DNA of 64,000 bases from DASPJR01 sp035628505 (GTDB lineage: Bacteria > Planctomycetota > SZUA-567 > H5-PLA8), in assembly GCA_035628505.1 (NCBI GenBank), contig DASPJR010000127.1:46803-110802 (forward strand), written 5' to 3'. The notes beneath the pieces are model-generated. The model searched no databases. It was not told where the DNA came from and was given only the letters and a program-made list of their open reading frames with translations. Made by a program: the position numbers and the translations under genes. Positions within the stretch are counted from its first letter, which is position 1, and every line of letters starts with the position of its first letter. This document shows positions 42,203 to 49,702 of this stretch, in pieces.

Positions 42203-42288
42203 AACCGCTTCTTGCAAGAAACGCTTTCCCCTCACCCCGCGTTCGCTCCGCTCTCGTCGGCCCTCTCCCTCTGGAGAGGGAAATTGGC
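42203..42288 (+). repeat. Dispersed intergenic repeat, direct copy 2
   Basis: A second 86-nt unit with only a handful of differences from 42091-42176, separated by 26 nt. It ends about 37 nt before the start of the GT2 gene. Confidence 0.8.
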
Positions 42289-42325
42289 GTCGCAAAGTTT
42301 CTGCTGAAAATTACAATGCTCAGCG

Positions 42326-43240
42326 ATGCGCATCTCTGTCGTCATCCCAACCTACAACGCCGGGGCGGACTTTCCGGTCCTGCTGCAGCGCCTGCGTGAG
42401 CAGAAACCTGCGCCGCCCGATGAAATCGTCGTGATCGACTCCGGCTCGCGCGATTACACCTGCAAGCTGGCGCGCGATTCGGGCGCTCGCGTGATTGAGT
42501 GGAAAGAGCGCTTCAATCACGGGGTCACGCGGGATGCCGGCATCGCGGCTTCAACGGGCGAGATCGTTCTGCTGACTGTGCAGGACGCCCAACCGGTCGG
42601 CATCGATTGGCTCGCGCGTATTACTTCACACTTCTCCGATCCCGCCGTCGCCGGCGTCAGCACGCGGCAGGTTCCGCCTGCCGACGGCCCGCTTGAGCTG
42701 AAGATCAAGGCGCAGCTTGAAGCGCAGGAAGGCATGACGCGCGTGAGCCTGGCGCAGCATCCGGATTACGCGCGCTACACGCCCGCGCAGCGGCTGCAGC
42801 TCTACCGCTTCGACAATGTCTGCTCGGCCTTGCGCCGCTCCGTGTGGGAGAAAATTCCTTTCGGTCCCTGCCGCTATGCCGAGGACCTGCTGTGGGCGCG
42901 CCGCGTGCTCGAGGCCGGACACACCATCGTCCGCGATCCGTCGGCGCCGGTGATCCACGCGCACCGCCGCAGTTTTCTCTATGAGTTTCGCCGCGGCATT
43001 CTCGACGCATGGGTGCTCGATGAAGCGTTCGGCTATCGTTACCGCCTGGCCGACAAGCTCAATCGCGCGCGCGTGGCCGGCTCGGCGAAGGGCATGCCGC
43101 GCCCGAGTTTCTCCGCACGCTGTTCGGCGCTGAAAACGTACTCGGCGCATGTGCTGGCGCGGAGTTTTTATGGAGGCTGCCGGATCTTCAAGCCGCTCGG
43201 CGGCGAAGCGCTTCTTGGACGCGTGACCGCCGGGATTTAA
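42326..43240 (+). CDS. Family 2 glycosyltransferase
   Basis: A 304-aa GT-A glycosyltransferase. It has VVIPTYNAGADFPVLLQRL (residues 5-23), the nucleotide-binding EIVVIDSGSRDYT, FNHGVTRDAGIAASTGE, and VQDAQPV as the likely metal-binding acidic motif. YAEDLLWARRVLEAGH supplies the catalytic-base ED. The FNHG...R segment resembles rhamnosyltransferase-type GT2 enzymes. The C-terminus is basic and soluble, without clear membrane helices. With the upstream GT28 enzyme it may build surface glycans or glycolipids. The acceptor is unknown. Confidence 0.88.
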   Translation: MRISVVIPTYNAGADFPVLLQRLREQKPAPPDEIVVIDSGSRDYTCKLARDSGARVIEWKERFNHGVTRDAGIAASTGEIVLLTVQDAQPVGIDWLARITSHFSDPAVAGVSTRQVPPADGPLELKIKAQLEAQEGMTRVSLAQHPDYARYTPAQRLQLYRFDNVCSALRRSVWEKIPFGPCRYAEDLLWARRVLEAGHTIVRDPSAPVIHAHRRSFLYEFRRGILDAWVLDEAFGYRYRLADKLNRARVAGSAKGMPRPSFSARCSALKTYSAHVLARSFYGGCRIFKPLGGEALLGRVTAGI

Positions 43241-43252
43241 TTCGATCTGAAG

Positions 43253-44764
43253 TCACTTTCCGCCTTGCAGGAAGTCCACGAAACCTTTTTCAAACTCGGC
43301 CGCATCGCCCAGGTAATCGGCGAAGGTTGCGGTCTTCACGCCTTTGAACGTGTCGTAGACAAGCTCCATGAAATCGGTGGCGTAAATTCCATCTTTTGCA
43401 TCGATAAGATACCGCGCGAACGCCGCCGACTCCGTGCGGCGCGCCTCGGCGCCGGGCTCTTTATTGAATTGCGCTTCTTCCATGTTCACCAGCACGCTTA
43501 GTGGAACCATGCCGCCGTTGACCAGCAGTTCGGCAGCCTTCGTGACCGCATCATGCGAGCGTCCGGTCGGGATGTACCACTTTCCATTCTGGTCCGGCCG
43601 CGCAAACGTCACGACTCCCGCGATGCCCTCGTTGATCCAGGGCCGCGTGTTCTGCACGCCGACCTGCGCGAACTCGCCGAGCATCTGTCGGCCGACCTCG
43701 TGCAACACAAAGAACTGCTGAATCGGATTCTCATCGCCCATGTCGAAGTACGACGCGTGGCTTGTGGGCGTATAAAAGCCGGGAAAGAGCATCAGGAACG
43801 GAATAAACGCTTTCAGCGGGCCCTTGAACTCATTCTTGATTGCCGCTTCGTAATCCTTGCGCTGCGCCATGTAGTGGACGAGCAGTTTTGCCTTCGGCGC
43901 GTGCGTGAAAGAGATCTGTGGCTTCCTTTCGCCGCGCTGGAAGAACTCGACGCATTCGCGGTAACAGACCTGCCGGAAGGCTTCGAGGCGCTCAGCGAGT
44001 GCGATCACTTTATGGCGCGGCGCGTTGGACTTGATAATGAAATGCTGCGTCTCAACGGTCCATGCGGCGCTCATTTCGGCGTGCGCTTTGTCGGCGTCAT
44101 CGATACTCATCCAGCGGCCATTTTCAAACCACTCGCCTTTTTTGATGCGCTCTGCCGCCTGCGCCGGAACCCAGCCCCGTTCCGGAACATAGACGTGGCC
44201 TTTCGACGCCTGCGCGGCCGAGAATGCATCGGTCCAGCCGTCCGGGCCCTTCACCTGCCCCAGCGCCTGCCGCGCGGGAGCCAGATCGGGATCGAGTTCC
44301 AGCGCCTGCTGGACCAGATCGAATGCATGCCGGGGAAGCCCTGAAGAAAAATAGGTTTTGGCGAGCTCGAAGAAACCCGTGGCGCGGACTTTCTGCGCGC
44401 TTTTGCGTCGCGCTGCCAGATCTTTCTTCTTCGTTTCGTCGAGCGGCGTATCGGAAGTGATCGCGTCGATGCTCTTTTTCAGCCCTGCCAGGCTCGCGTG
44501 CTTGTCATCGATGAGCTCAATTTCAGTCATCACCACCGCTGCGTCCGTCTTGGCCTGATGGGTGATCAACCACTGGCAGATGGCGGCCTGAGCGGTGAGG
44601 AAGGCAGACTGTCCCTTGCGAATCGAATCCGGCAGACTCTTGATCAGTTTCGCGCGTGTCTCGCGGTCGGCAATGCGCCGCTGCAGTTCACGGCTGACTT
44701 CGCCTGCTTCGAGCGCTCCTGAAAGCAGCACGGCCAGACAGAGCGCCCCACAGATGTTTCGCAT
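43253..44764 (-). CDS. Secreted TPR/peptidase-MA-like protein with altered zinc motif
   Basis: A 503-aa protein with a signal peptide (MRNICGALCLAVLLSGALEAG). The first half is helical with tetratricopeptide-like segments (FELAKTYFSSGLPRHAFDLV, then LELDPDLAPARQALGQV). The second half resembles the DUF1570/peptidase-MA-like gluzincin fold: FFVLHEVGRQMLGEF (residues about 352-366) and RPWINEGIAGVV about 20 residues later. In active relatives the first motif is HExxH and the second supplies the Glu ligand. Here the second His is Arg359, so zinc binding is probably lost or changed. Convergent with the GT2 gene (12-nt gap). Function unknown. Confidence 0.7.
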   Translation of the reverse strand: MRNICGALCLAVLLSGALEAGEVSRELQRRIADRETRAKLIKSLPDSIRKGQSAFLTAQAAICQWLITHQAKTDAAVVMTEIELIDDKHASLAGLKKSIDAITSDTPLDETKKKDLAARRKSAQKVRATGFFELAKTYFSSGLPRHAFDLVQQALELDPDLAPARQALGQVKGPDGWTDAFSAAQASKGHVYVPERGWVPAQAAERIKKGEWFENGRWMSIDDADKAHAEMSAAWTVETQHFIIKSNAPRHKVIALAERLEAFRQVCYRECVEFFQRGERKPQISFTHAPKAKLLVHYMAQRKDYEAAIKNEFKGPLKAFIPFLMLFPGFYTPTSHASYFDMGDENPIQQFFVLHEVGRQMLGEFAQVGVQNTRPWINEGIAGVVTFARPDQNGKWYIPTGRSHDAVTKAAELLVNGGMVPLSVLVNMEEAQFNKEPGAEARRTESAAFARYLIDAKDGIYATDFMELVYDTFKGVKTATFADYLGDAAEFEKGFVDFLQGGK

Positions 44765-45026
44765 AACCTGTCTCCTGAAGCGGCGGCGTGCCGGAGAAAC
44801 CTACGCCGGCGACACGGCCGCGCCGGATTGTCCGACACTTTGCGGCTTGCTGCTCTGTTCTGAATCCAGCAATGCGAAAGGCCGGCCAGTTGCAGATAGC
44901 AGCTTTCTTAAGATTCTGCAACAGAACTGGCCGCAAGCGCCTGCTGAATTAAGATCACAGTGCTCACACAAGCGGACATAGCATTGTTGATCGTTGCGCG
45001 AGAATAGCCAACTGGAGAAGCATTAC

Positions 45027-45515
45027 ATGGGAAATGCGGACGAAAAACGCCTCAAACAACCCTCACAGCGCCTGGCACGCATCTCGGCCCGGACCGGCAA
45101 GCCGCTGCAGGATGACCTTCCCGCCGTTGCGGTGCCGAAGAAAAAATCCGAACGCAGTGAAAGCGTCTTCAACGCCGCCGAACGCGCCGCGGAATTCTAC
45201 GACCATTTGCGCGCGCACTACCGCAAGGCCAAACGCGTGCCGGTCGCGATCGATGCGGATCTGAAAATCCTTCTGGCCGACGGAACCGTCGTCGACAGCG
45301 GCAGTGCGGTCGTGATGAACGTCTCACCGTCCGGCGCGCTTTTGGGAAAGGTGAAGCTCGGCAAGAACAGCTATCCAGTTCGGCCGTTTAAAATCGAGCT
45401 AGTAATGAAAGGCGGCGACTACGAAGGTATCGGCATTGAAGCCCGGCCGATCCGCTTTGAGCACGAGCACGAAGGCATCGGTGTGCGTTTTGTGGAGATC
45501 TTCGTCGCCGTTTAG
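45027..45515 (+). CDS. PilZ domain protein
   Basis: A 162-aa cytosolic protein. A charged N-terminal tail (about 60 residues) leads into a PilZ domain: RxxxR (Arg66-Arg70, RKAKR), then MNVSPSGALL giving NxSxxG (Asn98, Ser100, Gly103), and the final strand HEGIGVRFVEIFV. Both c-di-GMP-binding motifs are present, with Asn in place of the usual Asp. GGAGA precedes ATG 45027. A Pmp3-like gene follows 26 nt later. It is a second candidate c-di-GMP receptor besides the 17171 protein. Confidence 0.75.
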   Translation: MGNADEKRLKQPSQRLARISARTGKPLQDDLPAVAVPKKKSERSESVFNAAERAAEFYDHLRAHYRKAKRVPVAIDADLKILLADGTVVDSGSAVVMNVSPSGALLGKVKLGKNSYPVRPFKIELVMKGGDYEGIGIEARPIRFEHEHEGIGVRFVEIFVAV

Positions 45516-45541
45516 CTCAAGCGCTTGCCCTGGAGAGGACC

Positions 45542-45703
45542 ATGTTTGTAAAAATTATCATCGCCCTTCTGCTGCCGCCGCTCGCCGTTTTCATGCATGA
45601 GGGCACGTCGAAGAATTTCATCATCAATATTGTGTTGACGATCCTTGGCTTCTGGATCGTGGGCATTGTGCACGCGATCTACATCATCACGCACGGCAAA
45701 TGA
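45542..45703 (+). CDS. Pmp3/YqaE-family small membrane protein
   Basis: A 53-aa protein of the Pmp3/YqaE family, small membrane proteins linked to salt or cation stress and membrane potential. The sequence has two hydrophobic helices. LLPPLAVFMHEG in the first and NIVLTILGFWIVGIVHAIYI in the second are family-typical (the usual form is LPPLAVFL..G then INILLTLLGYIPGIIHA). GGAGAGG sits just before the ATG. It follows the PilZ gene by 26 nt and is probably co-transcribed. Confidence 0.85.
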   Translation: MFVKIIIALLLPPLAVFMHEGTSKNFIINIVLTILGFWIVGIVHAIYIITHGK

Positions 45704-45718
45704 GCGAGAAGGCGTCAG

Positions 45719-46798
45719 CTACTCTGAGATCTTTGAGACCTTGATGCCGTCTTTGGTGACAATGCCGACCACCGTTACTTCTGCGCCTTTCTTGCGTGTC
45801 TCTTCGATCAGCGTGGCCATTTCGCCTGTGCCCAGCAGATTGAACAGACGGGTGCGCGGTTCGCCGGCGCGCTGCGCCATCAGGCGGCAGACAACATCGC
45901 TGGCAGACTCTGGCAGTCGGACGGCCATCGTGCCGCGCAGCGTTTCTTCTTTGTCGGTATAGACATACTCCGGCTCCGGCAGCGGCTCACCGGGCTTGAG
46001 CGCCTTGATCTTTGGCCCCATCGCCGTGTTGAACGCTTCCTGGATTTTTTCGAGTGATGCAATTTTAGGATCGAAAACCATCGTCACCATGCCGTTTTCG
46101 ATGTTGCCGTAGCACTCCTGCACGCCTTCGATTTTCTTGAACGCGGCCGTCACCGGCGGAACGCCTGTCTCAAGGCCGATCACGCCGAACATCACACGCT
46201 CGGGGCCCTCTTTCTTTTCAGGCTCAGCCATTCTGCCGCCCGGCCGCTTGGTTGCCATGGGCGTTGCCATCGGAGGCGGCTCCCTCGGCGGCGGCGGCGC
46301 TTTGGGACCGACGCCCGAGGCCGCGATCGCTGAAATCGCCGGCCCGTTCATGCTCTTGACCTGCGCCATGCGCTCGGCGATCTGCGCGGAAAGGTTCTTA
46401 TCGAGGGACGCGGCGAGCACGAGAGCTTCGTCGGCCTTGCCTTTCTGTTCGGTCGCGATGCAGTAATCGGCAAGAGCCAGCGCACGCTTGCCGTCATTCA
46501 ACACACAGGCCTTACCGACGCCGGCCAGCTGCTCAGGCGAAATCTTGTCCCAGGAATGCGGGAACGGGTTGTTCTGAAGTTTGATGGTCAGGAATTTGGC
46601 GTCGCTGCGTAGGATTTCAACTTTCTGCGGCGAGCCGAGCAGGGTGAGCCACACTTCGACTTTTTTGCCCGACTTTAAAGCCTCAGCGACCGAGGCCTTA
46701 ATGCCTTCGAGTGCGCGTGCCTTGTCCGGAGCGCCGTCGGCTGCGCACACACAAGAAGCGACAAACGCGAGGACGAAAACGGAGGCGACTTTACGCAT
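45719..46798 (-). CDS. Secreted protein with HMA-like fold lacking CxxC
   Basis: A 359-aa protein with a signal peptide (MRKVASVFVLAFVASCVCAADG). Residues about 25-130 hold a small helical domain. A Pro-rich linker with RPGGRMAEPEKKEGP follows. Residues about 200-265 (GLETGVPPVTAAFKKIEGV, then MVTMVFDPKIASLEKIQEAF) follow the beta-alpha-beta-beta-alpha-beta pattern of heavy-metal-associated domains, but the metal-binding CxxC loop is absent. The C-terminus has a small hydrophilic domain. The function is not known. Convergent with the Pmp3 gene. Confidence 0.6.
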   Translation of the reverse strand: MRKVASVFVLAFVASCVCAADGAPDKARALEGIKASVAEALKSGKKVEVWLTLLGSPQKVEILRSDAKFLTIKLQNNPFPHSWDKISPEQLAGVGKACVLNDGKRALALADYCIATEQKGKADEALVLAASLDKNLSAQIAERMAQVKSMNGPAISAIAASGVGPKAPPPPREPPPMATPMATKRPGGRMAEPEKKEGPERVMFGVIGLETGVPPVTAAFKKIEGVQECYGNIENGMVTMVFDPKIASLEKIQEAFNTAMGPKIKALKPGEPLPEPEYVYTDKEETLRGTMAVRLPESASDVVCRLMAQRAGEPRTRLFNLLGTGEMATLIEETRKKGAEVTVVGIVTKDGIKVSKISE

Positions 46799-47167
46799 GG
46801 CGAATACACTCCCGCACCCAACGAGCGACTTGTCCGCACAGAATACGGCCTCAGTACTGAAGACGCATGGCGAGGCACGAATGTTAGACGAAATCAGTAA
46901 AACGAAAGCGGCAGGGAATTAGGATTTTCTGTAAAAAAGTGCACATGTTCACGAATGAAAAGCCAGAAAGCTGAAACCTAACAAGCTCGATACCGCGTTG
47001 AAATCAAAAGCAACGTCACGTTACAAACGTAACGTGACAATTTGAGCGCATTTTGTGTTCACAGGACGCACGCGTGCACAGGAATAATGGTTCTCCTTTT
47101 TCATAAGTATTGCAACCTTTTTCCAAGTATGTAGACTCAGCGTCGATTCCTCTATCGAACTCATATA
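46799..47167. other. Divergent intergenic region with perfect inverted repeat
   Basis: A 369-nt A/T-richer region between two outward-facing genes. The clearest signal is GTCACGTTAC-AAAC-GTAACGTGAC at 47015-47038, a perfect 10-bp inverted repeat about 130 nt before the 47168 gene. It suits an operator or RNA hairpin; no T-tract follows. No convincing promoter pair was recognised and no coding frame is supported. Confidence 0.55.
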
Positions 47168-49636
47168 ATGGAGATGCTCAGCTTGAATCGCCTGCATGCG
47201 GCTGCGTGGTTAATTCTGCTTTTTATGACTCCGGTTTTTGCCACGGAAATCGTTTCGTTATCCTCAAGTTTCCAGACGCTGGATGAAACGAACACCTTCG
47301 GCACTTCATTCAACGTCCATAGGAATATAGAGAAAACACCCGGTCTGCTTACACCTTCGGACGCCGGGGACCTGAACGTTAACTATTTAATCGAGGGCAC
47401 CGCGTCGAATGGCGTTGATTACAAACTCCTCTCAGGAACCGTCACCATTGGCTCAGGTTTTTCGTCGGCAACGGTCTCGATTATTCCGATCAACGATTCT
47501 CTTCCCGAAGGCTTCGAAACCATCGTCATCACTCTGACGCCCGGAAATTACACCATCGATACCAGCACTGCGAACAGAACCCGCACGTTCAAGCTGTACG
47601 ACGATGAAATCCCCCACATCTCCATTCAAAAACCGTTGGCCGCCCCACGCGAAAGGGGCAGCGTGCCGAGTGCGTTCAAAATCATCCGCGCGAGTGCCAA
47701 TCGCAGTACGGTGGTGAAATTCACAGTCGCCGGATCGGCTACGCCGGATGTCGACTACACGGCACTTCCGAGCGAAGCGACCATAGCAAAAGACCAGACC
47801 AGCGTCGCCTTGAACATCCCGCCGCTTGATGACGCTTTGCGCGAGAACGACGAGAGCATCGTTGTCACGCTGCTGCCTGATCCGGCGTATGAAATCGACA
47901 GCGATGTCGGCAGCGCCAGCACGTACATCGAAGACGATGAAAGCCAGGAAGCGTACGTCGTGTCCAACGTCGCGGGACTCGGCCCGACGTCCTTTTCGGG
48001 AGACGGCAAGCTGGCGCTTGAAAGTACACTGGCTTTTCCCTACGGCCTGGCGCTGGACTCGGCCGGTAATCTGTACATCGCGGAGGCAGGCACGTCCCGG
48101 GTCCGCGTTATCGACGTCGCGACGGGCCTGCTCAATACAGTTGCGGGCTCCGGAGTGCGAGGATTTTCCGGCGATGGTGCGAGCGCGACCGCGGCTCAGC
48201 TAAAGTCGCCAAACGATGTCGCTTTTGATGCCAGCGGCGTGCTCTATATTTCAGACACAGGCAACCACCGCATACGCCGTGTGGATCTTTCGACACAGAC
48301 GATCACGACTGTCGCGGGCAATGGATTGGTCGATGCCTCGGGAGTTGGCCTGTTCGGCGGAGACGGCGGCCCGGCGATTGAGGCCTCACTGAGTTCGCCC
48401 GGAGGCATCTCATTTGACAGAAACGGCAACCTGCTGATTGCCGACTCCGGCAACCATCGCGTGCGGCGAGTCGACGCGGCAACAGGCATCATCACCACCG
48501 TCGCAGGCACAGGAACTCCGGCCCAGGTTCTCCCGACCCTCGTGGGCAGCACGCCGGCAAGCATCACGGGTGAAAACGGGCCGGCAACGGCCGCCGATTT
48601 GAATACACCTCTGGACGCCGTGGCCGACGCGAGTGGAAATCTTTACATCGCCGACAGCCGCACCTCGCGCCTATGCAAAGTGGATCCGGCCGGAACGTTG
48701 ACTACTGTTGCATCGGTTACCTCGCCGCGCGCACTGGCCTTCGATCGCTCCGGCAATCTGCTGATCGTGTCCAATTCGCGCATCATGAAATTCAATCTGA
48801 GCGACCCTGTCTTGAGCGTCTTCGCCGGTGGCGGAGTGGCCCTGGGCGAAGGCGCACCGGCCGTTTCGACGCTTTTTCCCCAGCCGATCTCCCTGGCGGT
48901 GAGCGCAAACGGCGACGTCTACGTTTCCGAGCAGCGTCCTTTCGACCGCATTCGCAAGGTTGCATCGGGAACCATCATCCAGGCCGACAGCGACCTGGAC
49001 GGCTTTCCCGACGCATTTGAGTCCGCGGCCGGAACCGACCCGAACAGTTCACTGTCCTCGTCAACGAACGGGCAGGCTATTTCTCAATTCCGCTCGCTTC
49101 GAACCGATCCACTCTCCACTTCTTCGCTGACAGTAAATGGGATCAAGATTTTTCTGGCGCTCGGTATCGATCTGAATTTCGCAAAGCCGGGTACCGATAA
49201 AGTCACTCTTAAAGGAGCGTTCAGCGTGGGCGGTTCAGGGCTGAAAGAGGGAGATGTCACCGTCATCAATATCGGTGGCATGATCAAGACGTTCACTCTG
49301 CGAGACGGCTATATCGAAATGGGCGATCCCGCCGATAAAGTAACGATCACAACGTCCTCGAGCGCCGTGAAAATCAATGCGGCGTACAAGGGCAACTATG
49401 CGGCAGCTTTCTCCGATGAGCGACTCCTCGACGAAACAGTCAAGAAAGAGCGGCGTATTGTTCCCATTGTCATCGTCTCCAAAACACGCGTGTACTCCGG
49501 TGTGTTTGGTAATGGCTACTACTACACGGCCACGAGCGGCCGCTCAGGAAAGCTGAAATCGTCCAAGTCTGGCGGACGGAACGTCGGCTCTTCCAGCGTC
49601 CTCGAGCCGCTAACCAAGATTGCCGATCTCGACTGA
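47168..49636 (+). CDS. Secreted Calx-beta/NHL-repeat protein
   Basis: An 822-aa exported protein (signal peptide: LHAAAWLILLFMTPVFA). Two Calx-beta domains occupy about residues 30-150 and 155-260 (LPEGFETIVITLTPG, then LRENDESIVVTLLPD). NHL repeats forming a propeller follow (about 270-600: LALDSAGNLYIAEAG, VAFDASGVLYISDTGNHRIRR, ISFDRNGNLLIADSGNHRVRR). A thrombospondin type-3/dockerin-like calcium motif DSDLDGFPDAFE sits near residue 612. The last 180 residues are beta-rich and unrecognised. Calx-beta, NHL and the Asp-rich loop point to a calcium-bound extracellular adhesin or matrix protein. ATG 47174 is an alternative start. Confidence 0.85.
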   Translation: MEMLSLNRLHAAAWLILLFMTPVFATEIVSLSSSFQTLDETNTFGTSFNVHRNIEKTPGLLTPSDAGDLNVNYLIEGTASNGVDYKLLSGTVTIGSGFSSATVSIIPINDSLPEGFETIVITLTPGNYTIDTSTANRTRTFKLYDDEIPHISIQKPLAAPRERGSVPSAFKIIRASANRSTVVKFTVAGSATPDVDYTALPSEATIAKDQTSVALNIPPLDDALRENDESIVVTLLPDPAYEIDSDVGSASTYIEDDESQEAYVVSNVAGLGPTSFSGDGKLALESTLAFPYGLALDSAGNLYIAEAGTSRVRVIDVATGLLNTVAGSGVRGFSGDGASATAAQLKSPNDVAFDASGVLYISDTGNHRIRRVDLSTQTITTVAGNGLVDASGVGLFGGDGGPAIEASLSSPGGISFDRNGNLLIADSGNHRVRRVDAATGIITTVAGTGTPAQVLPTLVGSTPASITGENGPATAADLNTPLDAVADASGNLYIADSRTSRLCKVDPAGTLTTVASVTSPRALAFDRSGNLLIVSNSRIMKFNLSDPVLSVFAGGGVALGEGAPAVSTLFPQPISLAVSANGDVYVSEQRPFDRIRKVASGTIIQADSDLDGFPDAFESAAGTDPNSSLSSSTNGQAISQFRSLRTDPLSTSSLTVNGIKIFLALGIDLNFAKPGTDKVTLKGAFSVGGSGLKEGDVTVINIGGMIKTFTLRDGYIEMGDPADKVTITTSSSAVKINAAYKGNYAAAFSDERLLDETVKKERRIVPIVIVSKTRVYSGVFGNGYYYTATSGRSGKLKSSKSGGRNVGSSSVLEPLTKIADLD

Positions 49637-49702
49637 CAATCCGTTCGATGGCGTTCGCAGCCGTCTGCTTCCCATCGATTATTTGTTAAACCAGGGACAT
49701 AC

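Noticed and set aside
42091..42288. Possible CRISPR array because of two near-identical repeats
   Set aside because: Only two long copies (86 nt) with a 26-nt gap, internal hairpins and no cas genes; it fits a dispersed intergenic repeat.
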